Below, piece by piece: positions 1-8,880 of a DNA stretch of 64,000 nucleotides. The DNA is taken from assembly GCF_013141825.1 (NCBI RefSeq), contig NZ_RZNH01000001.1:186001-250000 (forward strand), in the 5' to 3' direction. Source of the DNA: Marinifilum caeruleilacunae. Its GTDB lineage: Bacteria; Bacteroidota; Bacteroidia; Bacteroidales; Marinifilaceae. Under the pieces are notes generated by a model. It did no database searches, was not told the DNA's origin, and was given only the letters and a program-made list of their open reading frames with translations. How positions within the stretch are numbered: the first letter of the stretch is position 1; the number at the start of each line of letters is the position of its first letter. The position numbers were made by a program, and so were the translations under genes.

Positions 1-470
1 GCCTCTATGGCATGTTTCGATGCCGTATAAGGTGCCAAAAAAGGATAGGTTTGTAACCCTGCAGTTGAAGACGTAACCATTATTTTCCCATGGCCACGCT
101 TTACAAACAAGGCCGCAAACTTCTGAGCAAGTTCAAGTGTTCTAAACACATTTATTTCAAAGACCTTTCGAAATCGTTCAACTGGTATTTCTGCAGCCGG
201 ACCCGTTTCTCCTGTAGCTGCGTTTAAAATCAGAATATCTGTTTGTTCTCCGTACTTACGAATCACGGTTTCGTGGTCAGCCTTGTTGGTATATTCCAAC
301 TTTTCTATGATCAAATCAAGACCTTTCTCACTGGCCTCATGCTTTAATAATGTTACTTGTGGCCAATCGTGAACAGTAGCAATTACCTTATGACCATTTT
401 TGGCAAGTCCAAGGGCTGTTAATTTACCAATACCCGAACCTGCTCCTGTAATTAAAATCACTTTACTCAT
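1..470 (-). CDS. SDR family oxidoreductase, C-terminus cut by window edge
   Basis: The reading frame opens at the ATG complementary to 468-470 and runs without a stop to base 1, so about 156 N-terminal residues are visible. The cofactor motif TGAGSGIG lies at residues 8-15. The catalytic set is recognisable as Ser134/135, Tyr148 and Lys152 (YTASK). The usual NNAG is replaced by NAATGETGP, a variant seen in many classical SDRs. It is an NAD(P)H-dependent dehydrogenase/reductase of unknown substrate in the cytoplasm. It precedes the AraC gene at 694-1554 on the same strand, from which it is separated by 223 bp. The substrate cannot be read from the sequence. Confidence 0.9.
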   Translation of the reverse strand, partial: MSKVILITGAGSGIGKLTALGLAKNGHKVIATVHDWPQVTLLKHEASEKGLDLIIEKLEYTNKADHETVIRKYGEQTDILILNAATGETGPAAEIPVERFRKVFEINVFRTLELAQKFAALFVKRGHGKIMVTSSTAGLQTYPFLAPYTASKHAIE

Positions 471-693
471 AACATGTTAATTTTAAATTTGTATTCTAGA
501 TTAGTATCCAATAAGGAATTATTAATTAACTTTCATTTTTTTGGACATAAGGATTCCAATATGTCAATGATTGATCGACAATCCTGTTAGGCAATGCAAA
601 GCTTAATTTCTTATAGGATTCAGAGGTTTATTCTAAAAATGAATTTCAATCTTGAATTTCACTTTGGTGCGATAGTTTCATTTCTGATAAATA

Positions 694-1554
694 TTAGAGT
701 TTTTCCCGATATTGCGAAGGAGTACAACCTACATGTTTTCTGAATAATCTGGTAAAATAAGTTGGGTAATCAAAACCAAGAGCATGAGCCACCTCTGAAA
801 TGGATTTATCCATATTTTTCAATTGATTTTTCGCTTCGGATATGATTTTTTCGTGTATCAGTTCAAGAGCGGTTTTCCCGGTATTGTACTTTATCAGATC
901 ACTAAAATAATTGGATGACAAATGTAGGTTATCTGCAAAATAATTTACCGAAGGCAGCTGTTTCGGATGTTCTAAATAATAGTTGTTCAGTTCCTTTTTA
1001 AACGCTACCACAATCTTATTATACAAAGGTTCACGTGTTTTAAATTGTCGTTCGTAACACTTTTGTACGTAGGTTAAAAACAGATTGCAGTATGCCATTA
1101 ACAAATCCATCGAATAATCATCCTTCTGATATTCATTGTATACTTGTTCAAATAAAGTTTCAATGCGCAATTGCTCATTCTCTGTTAAGAACAGAGCTTC
1201 CCTTATTTCATAATTAAAGAAGCTGAATCCAATCTGATTTTCTTGCAACAACAAAGGTGAAATCAAGATATGATATCCACTCCAAGGCGAATCAACATTC
1301 CAATGAAAAGCCTGGTTTGCCTGAATAAGATACATGAATCCTGATTTGGTATCGAACTCTGTATTTCCAAACCAATGCAAATCGGTCACGTTTCGCTTGA
1401 AAGCCATCAGGTAAAAATCAGATGTAATTTCGGGAGAAGAAAGGCGCAGATTTTTATGATCTTCGTACCTCACCACATCAATTAAATCTTTTTTGGGTGT
1501 TCCCAAATTGCAATATTGGTTGTAATCTTTAATTGTATCGAAATGTCTGCTCAT
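694..1554 (-). CDS. AraC family transcriptional regulator
   Basis: This 286-residue protein has a sensor-like N-terminal half and a C-terminal double helix-turn-helix. The HTH is recognisable from residues about 200-286 (LPSVNYFADNLHLSSNYF, SEVAHALGFDYPTYFTRLFRK, PSQYREK). The middle segment FFNYEIREALFLTENEQ and the motif YERQF are shared with the regulators at 6116, 10092, 13369 and 15322, so these are paralogs. It lies between two SDR genes on the same strand and probably controls one or both. The ligand is unknown. No promoter was found in the 74 bp before it. Confidence 0.93.
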   Translation of the reverse strand: MSRHFDTIKDYNQYCNLGTPKKDLIDVVRYEDHKNLRLSSPEITSDFYLMAFKRNVTDLHWFGNTEFDTKSGFMYLIQANQAFHWNVDSPWSGYHILISPLLLQENQIGFSFFNYEIREALFLTENEQLRIETLFEQVYNEYQKDDYSMDLLMAYCNLFLTYVQKCYERQFKTREPLYNKIVVAFKKELNNYYLEHPKQLPSVNYFADNLHLSSNYFSDLIKYNTGKTALELIHEKIISEAKNQLKNMDKSISEVAHALGFDYPTYFTRLFRKHVGCTPSQYREKL

Positions 1555-1589
1555 ATTTTAAAGCTAAGGAAAAACTAAATACAAGAACG

Positions 1590-1616
1590 AACCCGGCAGC
1601 CAAAATTACCGGGTTT
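1590..1616 (-). terminator. Hairpin after the SDR gene
   Basis: Inverted arms AACCCGG and CCGGGTT enclose a 13-nt loop, 13 bp beyond the stop of the SDR gene. On the minus strand it is followed by a T-rich but interrupted stretch. It could separate the SDR from the downstream AraC gene. The tail is weak, so this may only be a partial terminator. Confidence 0.4.
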
Positions 1617-1628
1617 GATGTTATTTTT

Positions 1629-2381
1629 CTAAAACTCTTGAATAGTTGGTCGAATCACAATTTCATTCACATCCACATCGGCTGGTTGCTCAACTGCATA
1701 GGCAATAGCACGTGCGATAGAATCGGCAGAAATTTCCATTTGTTCGTACAGGTTGTTTACGGCAGCGGAACTTTCTTTGTGCGATGTTCCATGTTTTAAT
1801 TCCGATTCAATGGCACCAGGTTCGATGGTCGTTGTCCTGATGTGAGCTCCAGCTTCGTGTCTTAAGCCTTCTGAAATGGCGCGAACAGCAAACTTTGTTC
1901 CACTATAAACAGTACCTCCAGGACTAAATACTTTTACGCCAGCTACCGATGAGATATTGATAAAATGACCACTTTCCTGTTGTTGGAACAGAGGTAAAGC
2001 AGCTGCAACTCCATAAAGCACTCCTTTGATGTTGATATCAATCATGCGATCCCACTCATCCACTTTGATTTCACTCATTGGAGCAATAGACATTAGGCCT
2101 GCATTGTTTATCATTACATCAAGCTTTCCAAAGGTATCAACAGCTTTATCAGTCAATGCCTTTATCTCTTTCTGTCTTGTAACGTCAACTTTAAGATAAT
2201 CAGCACTTCCACCATTTTCCTTAATTTCACTTACAATGCGAATCAGATTTTCTTCTCGTCTGGCACCAAGAACCACTTTGGCACCTTTTGCAGCCAAATA
2301 TCTTGCTGTTGCTTCGCCCAATCCACTGCTTGCCCCGGTAATTACAACCACTTTTCCTCTAATGTTATCTTGCAAATTCAT
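1629..2381 (-). CDS. SDR family oxidoreductase
   Basis: This 250-residue protein is a full-length classical short-chain dehydrogenase/reductase. It has the cofactor motif TGASSGLG at residues 15-22, NNAG at 92-95, Ser144/145, and the catalytic pair Tyr159 and Lys163. An Arg-Arg pair at residues 41-42 after the second strand favours NADP(H), which is an inference from the family rule. The C-terminal part (ADVDVNEIVIRPT) resembles the YdfG/serine-3-dehydrogenase-like branch, but the substrate is not established. The upstream region has a TACATTTG -7 element and a half-site like those of the other island oxidoreductases, suggesting AraC control. Confidence 0.93.
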   Translation of the reverse strand: MNLQDNIRGKVVVITGASSGLGEATARYLAAKGAKVVLGARREENLIRIVSEIKENGGSADYLKVDVTRQKEIKALTDKAVDTFGKLDVMINNAGLMSIAPMSEIKVDEWDRMIDINIKGVLYGVAAALPLFQQQESGHFINISSVAGVKVFSPGGTVYSGTKFAVRAISEGLRHEAGAHIRTTTIEPGAIESELKHGTSHKESSAAVNNLYEQMEISADSIARAIAYAVEQPADVDVNEIVIRPTIQEF

Positions 2382-2419
2382 AATGATTTGTTTTTTGTTA
2401 GTACTAAAAGATTCTAAGG

Positions 2420-2483
2420 CAAATGTACAGTAGAGAGCTGGTTATCAACTAAAACAAAAAACGGAAAGAGTGAAACAAATTAC
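2420..2483 (-). promoter_or_regulatory. Putative AraC-type promoter of the SDR gene
   Basis: On the minus strand a -7 element TACATTTG occupies 2427-2420. Sixty bases upstream of its TTTG (2483-2472) is GTAATTTGTTTC, which shares its first eight bases with half-site 2 of the promoter at 14350. The expected second copy at 2462 is poor (GTTTTTTGTTTT). The geometry equals that of the three stronger sites at 4868, 11035 and 14329. It is weaker evidence than those. Confidence 0.4.
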
Positions 2484-2530
2484 AGAGCTGTACTATTTTA
2501 CATCAATTTTAGGTACAAAAATAAGCGCAT

Positions 2531-2563
2531 AAAAAAACAGCTCCCTTAATGGAAGCTGTTTTT
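2531..2563 (-). terminator. Rho-independent terminator of the HU gene
   Basis: On the minus strand AAAAACAGCT pairs with AGCTGTTTTT around a short loop and runs into a T tract. It begins about 20 bp beyond the HU stop codon. Confidence 0.8.
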
Positions 2564-2581
2564 AATATCAGTAAATAAATT

Positions 2582-2854
2582 TTAGTTTACCGCTTCGTCA
2601 ATCGCTTTTCCTGGCTTAAATTTAACCACTTTCTTAGCAGCGATTTGAATTTCTTTACCAGTTTGTGGATTTCTACCTGTTCTGGCAGCTCTTTCAGTTA
2701 ATGAGAAAGTACCAAATCCAATTAATTGAGCGCTCTCACCTTTCACTAATGATTCTTTAATAGAATCCATCATTGCATTTAATGCTTTTTCGCTATCTGC
2801 TTTTGACAACTCTGCCTTTTCAGCAATTGCTGAAACTAATTCTTGCTTGTTCAT
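2582..2854 (-). CDS. HU family DNA-binding protein
   Basis: This 90-residue protein has the standard length and layout of HU. Two N-terminal helices (MNKQELVSAIAEKAELSKAD) are followed by the beta-saddle GFGTFSLTERAARTGRNP and its RNPQTG arm tip, then the basic C-terminal segment KKVVKFKPGKA. It binds and bends DNA without strong sequence specificity as a nucleoid dimer. It is a single-gene unit with its own terminator. Nothing in its surroundings suggests it belongs to the oxidoreductase island functionally. Bacteroidota usually carry several HU paralogs, so no specific symbol is given. Confidence 0.97.
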   Translation of the reverse strand: MNKQELVSAIAEKAELSKADSEKALNAMMDSIKESLVKGESAQLIGFGTFSLTERAARTGRNPQTGKEIQIAAKKVVKFKPGKAIDEAVN

Positions 2855-3079
2855 ATAATTTTTATTAATTGAGGTCTGAAAATACTAAAAAAATCCTTAC
2901 ATCTATTGATTTTATTGAACTTTATTAACTAAAAAATCATTTATCCATTCAACAAAATAAGAGTTTTCAGTATGGTTTTAATAATCTGCCTACAATGCAT
3001 GTTTCAAATTAATCCTGAATATCAATGATTTGATATTCTCTACAAAGAAGTATTCCCCTTAAAGGTGATAAGTGTAAAC

Positions 3080-4714
3080 TTATTCCCTTGTATCCACCAT
3101 AAACATTGGATCTTTGTTGAAAGCTATCCAATCTTTTTTTAGTGCCTTGTACATTTCATCCATACCTTCAGCATCTATTCCATTCTTTTTTAAATCCAGA
3201 ATATACTTCATCAAATTATAGCAGGTGGTAAACTGACCACAGGCTATTAATGAATTCATTCTGTCCAGCTTAATATCTTCCTCGCTCCACCACAATGTAG
3301 TAGGCGCTTCAGAAGCGATCATGGCAACGGTTTTCAACTGCTTTTTCGGAGCAGTAATTTCTGCATTGGTTTTTCTTTCGCCATTCAGTTCTCCAATTAC
3401 CGAACTAATTCTGCGATTCTTCAAACTCTCCGAAGAGTACAACAATTCATAATTCAGGTATCTGATCTGTTTCAGAAACACATTATTAATCATTTTTGCT
3501 CCCGAAGTGGCACGTTCAATAATCATGCGCTTTACCAGATCAATATCCAATCGCTGAAAAGATTTGACTTCATCGAGTAATGATGCAGGTACATTCTTTC
3601 TGAATATGGTTTTGATTTTTCGAACAATATCAGTTTTCACATGCCCTGCAATGGCTCCAATCATGCTTACACTTAGTCCGATTCCTGTTAAAATTCCACC
3701 AGTTATATATAGCGACGGCCATGCTTTGTCTTTAATCAATTCCAATGAGTTGATCAACATCAGTACGAAACCAGCAAACAAAACAAAGAGGTACAACCAG
3801 TGAAGTTTAATGTATTTCAAAAAGCTTCTGATTTTTTCTTTAATCGACATTTGGCTTGTATCTGTAGTGCTTTCGGCTTGCCATGGCTGCATATCGCTGC
3901 TGCCTACATCGTTCACAATAATTAAATCGAGCGGTTTATCACGCATTTTTGAATTGCTGATATTCACCATACTACCTATGCCCTGGTTGTCTACAATTCC
4001 TCCATCCATTACACCAAGTCCATGGCAGAAATCCGGCAAACGTTTAATGGCTTTGTATTGTGGATCTTTTCTATCGCGGATGTAATCGTCGGGAAAAACC
4101 AATGGCTCAAAACCTATGGGAAAACAAGAGGATGACGCAACAATATCAGCCAATGGTATTTTCGCACTGATTTGATTCATTTCGGCACATCGCAAACTGC
4201 CATTTCCAAAAACACCGACATTCTGAAAGCGAAATGCTTTTCCGTAAGAAAATTCGGTAGCATTAAAACAGACATGTTTCAAGTGTGATGATCTGCTCTT
4301 TTTAAACATTCCGAACTCTCCCTGAAAAATGGGCATATCGGCATAGCTTAAAGCAAAGGCATTAATAAGCGAAGGCCTTTTATGAGGATGCTTTGCCCAA
4401 ACTTCGGCTGATTCGAGCTTACCAACTGCATTCTCAACCAACTTATCCTTGCCAGGTGTAAAGCTTTCGTAGAACCTGTGATAGAATGTTTCAAAATCGT
4501 AATTCTCACTCTGAACCGCCCTGGCAAAAGCTACTGCCAGTAATGATCCGCCACTAACCGAACTAAGAGCCTCTACATGATTCAAAAGAGTTTCATTTTT
4601 GAATGGAATTCGGTTTAAATAGGAGATTACGCCCAAAGAGAAGAAAGTGGCGCGATACCCTCCTCCACTAAAGCATAAACCGATGGATTCGAATGGGGTA
4701 ATTGGGGTTTGCAT
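3080..4714 (-). CDS. Patatin-like phospholipase with two internal membrane segments
   Basis: This 544-residue protein carries a patatin catalytic domain in its first ~270 residues. The oxyanion-hole glycines are GGGYR at 17-21. The nucleophile is Ser54 in SVSGG, a GxSxG variant whose first Gly is Ser. The catalytic Asp is Asp237 in DGG. Two hydrophobic helices follow at about 305-323 and 334-357, then a ~190-residue soluble tail that I do not recognise. It is therefore probably an inner-membrane-anchored lipid acyl hydrolase with both soluble parts on the same side. No signal peptide is visible. It stands alone, divergent from the aldo/keto reductase gene. Substrate and role are unknown. Confidence 0.88.
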   Translation of the reverse strand: MQTPITPFESIGLCFSGGGYRATFFSLGVISYLNRIPFKNETLLNHVEALSSVSGGSLLAVAFARAVQSENYDFETFYHRFYESFTPGKDKLVENAVGKLESAEVWAKHPHKRPSLINAFALSYADMPIFQGEFGMFKKSRSSHLKHVCFNATEFSYGKAFRFQNVGVFGNGSLRCAEMNQISAKIPLADIVASSSCFPIGFEPLVFPDDYIRDRKDPQYKAIKRLPDFCHGLGVMDGGIVDNQGIGSMVNISNSKMRDKPLDLIIVNDVGSSDMQPWQAESTTDTSQMSIKEKIRSFLKYIKLHWLYLFVLFAGFVLMLINSLELIKDKAWPSLYITGGILTGIGLSVSMIGAIAGHVKTDIVRKIKTIFRKNVPASLLDEVKSFQRLDIDLVKRMIIERATSGAKMINNVFLKQIRYLNYELLYSSESLKNRRISSVIGELNGERKTNAEITAPKKQLKTVAMIASEAPTTLWWSEEDIKLDRMNSLIACGQFTTCYNLMKYILDLKKNGIDAEGMDEMYKALKKDWIAFNKDPMFMVDTRE

Positions 4715-4867
4715 AGCAATTATTTAAGTCGTGTTTTGTTATATGTGCTAAATATAAAAAATAATACGATTTAATAAGAATTTCTATTATTTCCTGCTTT
4801 CCTATTGGCTCGCTAAGCATCTTTTTAATCAAATATTGCTAGTAAGTTCACTTTTTAACTACTCCTG

Positions 4868-4931
4868 CAAAAATGTATACATCTTCAACAAAAATGGTTA
4901 ACGCATAAGCACTTGTAATGTCCGTTCTTTG
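4868..4931 (+). promoter_or_regulatory. Tandem AraC-type half-sites and -7 element before the aldo/keto reductase
   Basis: CAAAAATGTATA (4868-4879) and CAAAAATGGTTA (4889-4900) start exactly 21 bp apart, i.e. two helical turns. A TTTG at 4928-4931 follows the second unit by 39 bp and can serve as the -7 element; the TA of TAnnTTTG is missing, as expected for an activator-dependent promoter. The arrangement recurs at 11035-11098 and 14329-14391. That an AraC protein of this island binds here is an inference. Confidence 0.6.
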
Positions 4932-4967
4932 TATTGTGATTGATTTAATCGATAACTAAAAATTAAA

Positions 4968-6002
4968 ATGATGAAATACAAAAGTTTAGGAAATACTGGA
5001 TTGTATGTTTCTGAGTTAACACTTGGAACCATGACTTTCGATCAGAAAAATGAGACTCCTGAAGGATTTTCGGGTATTATTGGTGCTACGGGACAGGAAT
5101 TGGCAACAAAGATGGTGAACCTTTCGATAGACGCTGGAATTAACCTTTTTGATACTGCAAACATTTACAGTGCAGGACAATCGGAAATTATGCTGGGAAA
5201 AGCTTTAGGCTCTAAACGAAAAGATGTTTTAATTGCAAGCAAGTTGTACAATACATTTACAAAAGGACCAAACGACCTGGGAACAAGTCGAATTGCCATT
5301 ATGCGTGAAGTGGAAGCCAGTCTGAAACGATTAGACACCGATTACATTGATCTTTACCAGGTTCACAGTTTCGATCCCACAACACCCCTTGAAGAAACCA
5401 TGCGTGCTTTAGATGATTTGGTTCGACAAGGGAAAGTAAGGTACATTGGTCTTTCCAATTTTAGCGCCTGGCAAATTGCCAAAGCCGATGGACTTGCAAA
5501 ACAATTGGGTACGGAAAAATTCTGTTCGGTTCAGGCATACTACTCATTGGTAGGGCGAGAACTGGAAAGAGAGATCATACCTGCTTCCATGGATTTGGGT
5601 TTGGGAACACTAATTTGGAGTCCATTGGCAGGTGGTTTCTTAAGTGGCAAGTTTACTCGCGAAAGCGAAGCTACAGGCAGAAGAGCAAATTTTGAATTTC
5701 CACCAGTGAATAAGGAAAAAGGATATGATGTTGTGGATCAACTAAAAGAAATTGCAGAGCGTAAAAATGCCTCTGTTGCCCAAATTTCTTTGGCCTGGTT
5801 GCTGCACAAACAAGGTGTTACAAGTGTAATTATCGGAGCTCGAAAAGAAGAACAATTAATCAATAACCTGGGCGCAGTAAATATTGAACTAAGTGAGCAA
5901 GAAATGAAGCAACTGGATGAAGTAAGTGCATTGCTTCCAGAGTATCCGCAATACCTTCCTTCGATGCAACGTGGCGATGACTTAATGAGTGCATTCTCCT
6001 AA
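4968..6002 (+). CDS. Aldo/keto reductase
   Basis: This 344-residue TIM-barrel protein reduces aldehydes or ketones with NADPH in the cytoplasm. The catalytic tetrad can be placed: Asp62, Tyr67, Lys92 and His133. The sequence LGTMTFD near the start and SNFSAWQIAKADG belong to the AKR family close to the YajO/Tas and potassium-channel beta-subunit-like branch. A second ATG three bases after the first is an equally possible start. It is followed by a strong hairpin and then by an AraC regulator on the same strand. Two tandem half-sites lie upstream, so it is probably inducible. The physiological substrate is unknown. Confidence 0.94.
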   Translation: MMKYKSLGNTGLYVSELTLGTMTFDQKNETPEGFSGIIGATGQELATKMVNLSIDAGINLFDTANIYSAGQSEIMLGKALGSKRKDVLIASKLYNTFTKGPNDLGTSRIAIMREVEASLKRLDTDYIDLYQVHSFDPTTPLEETMRALDDLVRQGKVRYIGLSNFSAWQIAKADGLAKQLGTEKFCSVQAYYSLVGRELEREIIPASMDLGLGTLIWSPLAGGFLSGKFTRESEATGRRANFEFPPVNKEKGYDVVDQLKEIAERKNASVAQISLAWLLHKQGVTSVIIGARKEEQLINNLGAVNIELSEQEMKQLDEVSALLPEYPQYLPSMQRGDDLMSAFS

Positions 6003-6039
6003 GTATTTTATTGTAAGCGTTTATCTATTCATAATAAAC

Positions 6040-6081
6040 ACCTTTGGCCTACTAACATGAAAAACTGTTAGAGCCAAAGGT
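6040..6081 (+). terminator. Hairpin after the aldo/keto reductase
   Basis: ACCTTTGGC pairs with GCCAAAGGT, extended by CTAACA/TGTTAG with a 3-nt bulge. A T-rich run follows on the plus strand. Confidence 0.65.
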
Positions 6082-6115
6082 ATTTCTTCACTCGATTTTC
6101 TTTAATTTTATATCG

Positions 6116-7039
6116 ATGATTCATAAAAACTATAAAAATATTACTGAGTTTAACCAGGATCAGAATTTACCTGAACCTGAAAATCCGCTTTTCATGGTAG
6201 GACATCTTAAATTGGGAGCAGATGAAATCAAAAAAATTTCTCCTTCTAAGAAAAGTATCAGTTATAACAGCCAGTTTTATGTGATCAGTTTAAAAAAGAT
6301 TGTATCAGGTGAAATTATTTACGGACGTACAAAATATGATTGCAGTACTGGAAGTATGCTGTTTTGGGCTCCAAACCAAACCCTTATCACCAAGGACATT
6401 GCAATTACCTCAGAAGTATGGCACATCGCTTTTCACGATGATTTTATCAGAGGTTTGGATATTCGAAAAAAGATCAAAAACTACAATTTCTTCAATTACT
6501 ATGTGAATGAAGCATTGCATCTTTCTCCAAAAGAGGAAGAAACCATCAAATCAATTTTCAAAAATATCTATAACGAATATCATAACAACCAGGATGAGTT
6601 TAGTAAGGATATTATTATCTCACAACTGGAAACACTTTTAAAATACTCCGATCGTTTTTACAAACGACAATTTATTAACAGACAAACAATTAACAAAGAG
6701 CTCTTTACGAAATTCAAGGAAATCTTGAACGCCTATTTTGAATCGAACAGGTTTGAGGAAGAAGGCATTCCAAGTGTTGAATGGATTGCCAACGAACTTG
6801 GAGTAAGTTATCGTTACATGAGTGATACCATAAAAGCAGAAACCGGCAAAACTGCCATCGATCAAATCAATTTATTCTTGATTGAAGAAGCTAAAAATCT
6901 CTTGCTAAAGGAGAATGTTCCAATTTCTGAAACTGCCTATAAATTGGGCTTTAAATATCCACAGTATTTTTCCCGTTTATTCAAAAAGAAAACAGGCTTA
7001 AGTCCAAAGGAATATATCGAATCTGTATCTGCCAATTAA
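6116..7039 (+). CDS. AraC family transcriptional regulator
   Basis: This 307-residue protein has the same layout as the other island regulators: a sensor half, a FFNYYVNEALHLSPKEEE linker region and a C-terminal double HTH (IPSVEWIANELGVSYRYM; SETAYKLGFKYPQYFSRLFKK). It is very similar to the protein at 13369-14292 over its entire length, including the start (EPENPLF) and the block YGRTKYDC. The two probably arose by duplication. It directly follows the aldo/keto reductase and is the natural candidate to control it. The ligand is unknown. Confidence 0.94.
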   Translation: MIHKNYKNITEFNQDQNLPEPENPLFMVGHLKLGADEIKKISPSKKSISYNSQFYVISLKKIVSGEIIYGRTKYDCSTGSMLFWAPNQTLITKDIAITSEVWHIAFHDDFIRGLDIRKKIKNYNFFNYYVNEALHLSPKEEETIKSIFKNIYNEYHNNQDEFSKDIIISQLETLLKYSDRFYKRQFINRQTINKELFTKFKEILNAYFESNRFEEEGIPSVEWIANELGVSYRYMSDTIKAETGKTAIDQINLFLIEEAKNLLLKENVPISETAYKLGFKYPQYFSRLFKKKTGLSPKEYIESVSAN

Positions 7040-7057
7040 GGATTACAGCTTGTAAAA

Positions 7058-7540
7058 TCAATACAAAGTTTGTCCAAATTTTGCTTTCAGATTTCTATCG
7101 TACATGATAATGCTACCGGCTACAGAAACATTTACACTTAATCGGGTGTCGAATTTTACCAGGTGGTGAGATTTCTCGATGGCAGTTTTGGTTAAGCCAT
7201 TGTCTTCGGCTCCCAACAGATACACACAACGACGAGGGTGTTTGAACTCTTCAAGATTTACAGCCTTATCATCCAGCTCCACACCCACCAATACAGCTCC
7301 CTTTGGAAGGTGAGCGTAAAAATCATCGAAGTTATCGTAATGGAAATAAGGCATTGCACCCGTAGCTTTATGTGTATCGCAAGCCTGTTTCGCATAGCGT
7401 TTTCCTACGGTAAAAATAAAGCTCGCTCCCATATTTTGAGCTGAACGCCACAAAACCCCTAAGTTTTCAGGTGTTTTTCCATTCTGAATTCCAATGCCGA
7501 AAAATCCCTGTTCCAATGTATCTATCATCTGTTTTTCCAA
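7058..7540 (-). CDS. RNA 2'-O-methyltransferase, TrmH/SpoU family
   Basis: This 160-residue protein is a minimal SPOUT methyltransferase. All three family motifs are visible: NLGVLWRSAQNMGA, YLLGAEDNGLT and LSVNVSVAGSIIMYDR. These form the trefoil knot that binds S-adenosylmethionine. Such short forms methylate ribose in tRNA or rRNA; the exact position modified cannot be told from sequence. It is convergent with the AraC gene at 6116, with only 18 bp between the stops, and looks like a housekeeping gene standing inside the island. Confidence 0.92.
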   Translation of the reverse strand: MEKQMIDTLEQGFFGIGIQNGKTPENLGVLWRSAQNMGASFIFTVGKRYAKQACDTHKATGAMPYFHYDNFDDFYAHLPKGAVLVGVELDDKAVNLEEFKHPRRCVYLLGAEDNGLTKTAIEKSHHLVKFDTRLSVNVSVAGSIIMYDRNLKAKFGQTLY

Positions 7541-7595
7541 TTAAGGCTGTAAATATAGGAGTTTATCGGCGAATAGCTATTGATAAACAAACAAA

Positions 7596-7621
7596 CCTGT
7601 CCAGCACAAATGCCAGACAGG
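7596..7621 (-). terminator. Terminator of the Old Yellow Enzyme gene
   Basis: CCTGTC pairs with GACAGG, and inner GC pairs with GC across two mismatches. On the minus strand the stem is followed by a T-rich run. It lies about 70 bp after the stop at 7693. Confidence 0.55.
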
Positions 7622-7692
7622 TAAGTTATAGAACCTCCGGTTATATTTCCCACTAAATCATAGTTCGGTTCTACTTTAAAATATCAGTTCAA

Positions 7693-8811
7693 TTAATTCG
7701 ATTGTTTCACTTTAAACCAACCTTCAAACTGTCCTACGGTTTTGGCAAAACGTTCAGGAATAATGATATCCTGGTAATAATCCAAATCAATTCCCAACTC
7801 GGGTTCTTCATTATTTTGTACTTTTTCTACCCAGTTTGGATCCGTAACAATTGCCTTTCCTATGGCCAGCAAATCGTAACCAATATTGTTTAAAGCATCT
7901 TCGGCATCCTCTTTTGTATTGATACCTCCTACTCCAATTAGAGGTTTTCTGCCTGCAATGGTCTGCAAAAGTCTTTTTCCAATTTTACGATCATCCGATT
8001 TATCGCGAATTGAGGAGTTTGCATAGTGATGCGATGAAATGTGCAGGTAATCAATTCTTTCATCAGACAAACGATCTACGAGTTTCAAAGTATCATCCAT
8101 GCTAATCCCGGGATTTTCCAATTCTTCAGGAGAGAAACGGTATCCAATAATAAATCGGTCATCGGCATACTCATCGCGTGCTTTATTAGCCACCTTTATT
8201 AATTCTAAAACCAATTTCATGCGTTTGTAAACATCTCCGCCAAACTCGTCTGTTCTTCGATTGGCATGAGGCGAAAAGAATTGCTGAATCAGGTAAGTAT
8301 TCGCTCCATGAATTTCAATCCCTTCAAAACCAGCCTTAATTGCTCGCACTGTTGCATGGTAAAAACCATCAATAAATTCCCAAACCTCTTTTGTTGTTAA
8401 CTCTCTTGGCGTTGGCATTTCCTCAATTGTGTCGCCAAAAAAGTTATGATTAGGCTTAATTGCCGATGCACTTACCAGCTCTCCTTTGCTTGGATCTGCC
8501 ATTCGTCCTCCGTGAAAAATTTGCAAGACCGCTTTTGCACCTCCAGCTTTTATTGCATCAGCCATTTTCTTTAAAGAAGGAATAAATTCGTCGGTTCCTG
8601 CATAAAACTGGTTGTCAAAACCTTGTCCATTTGCTTGGAAAAAAGTACAACCAGTAATAAACATGCCAACCCCCTTTGCACGTGCAGCGTAGTAATCGGC
8701 TTCAATGTCCGACACAGTTAGGTCATCATTCGATCCCCATGTAGTCATAGGTGCTACTACAAATCTATTTCTTAGTGTAACTTCCTTATTTAGTTTAAAT
8801 TCTTGAAACAT
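7693..8811 (-). CDS. NADH:flavin oxidoreductase, Old Yellow Enzyme family
   Basis: The protein is about 372 residues from the start chosen here. An ATG at 8841 would add ten residues (MYIIILELEN) that do not resemble the family, whereas MFQEFKLNKEVTLRNRFVVAPM matches the usual beginning. The FMN TIM barrel shows APMTT, the substrate-site HGAN in EGIEIHGANTYL, and the following FSPHANRRTDEFGG segment. The enzyme uses NAD(P)H to reduce activated C=C bonds or nitro groups. It lies 69 bp after the dehalogenase-like gene on the same strand and is probably cotranscribed with it. Confidence 0.92.
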   Translation of the reverse strand: MFQEFKLNKEVTLRNRFVVAPMTTWGSNDDLTVSDIEADYYAARAKGVGMFITGCTFFQANGQGFDNQFYAGTDEFIPSLKKMADAIKAGGAKAVLQIFHGGRMADPSKGELVSASAIKPNHNFFGDTIEEMPTPRELTTKEVWEFIDGFYHATVRAIKAGFEGIEIHGANTYLIQQFFSPHANRRTDEFGGDVYKRMKLVLELIKVANKARDEYADDRFIIGYRFSPEELENPGISMDDTLKLVDRLSDERIDYLHISSHHYANSSIRDKSDDRKIGKRLLQTIAGRKPLIGVGGINTKEDAEDALNNIGYDLLAIGKAIVTDPNWVEKVQNNEEPELGIDLDYYQDIIIPERFAKTVGQFEGWFKVKQSN

Positions 8812-8880
8812 ATTTTCTAATTCTAAAATGATTATATACAACTTCTAAACTTACCATCACACGTTTTGTATTACCTATTT

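Noticed and set aside
541-569. Palindrome-like TTGGACATA/TATGTCAA before the partial SDR gene
   Set aside because: It is imperfect, and no -7 element lies at a sensible distance.
8812-8869. AraC-like half-site pair before the Old Yellow Enzyme gene (minus strand ACAAAACGTGTG then TTAGAAGTTGTA, 21 bp apart)
   Set aside because: The spacing to any -7 element does not fit; the expected position falls at the start codon, and the second unit is poor. The gene is probably cotranscribed with the dehalogenase-like gene.
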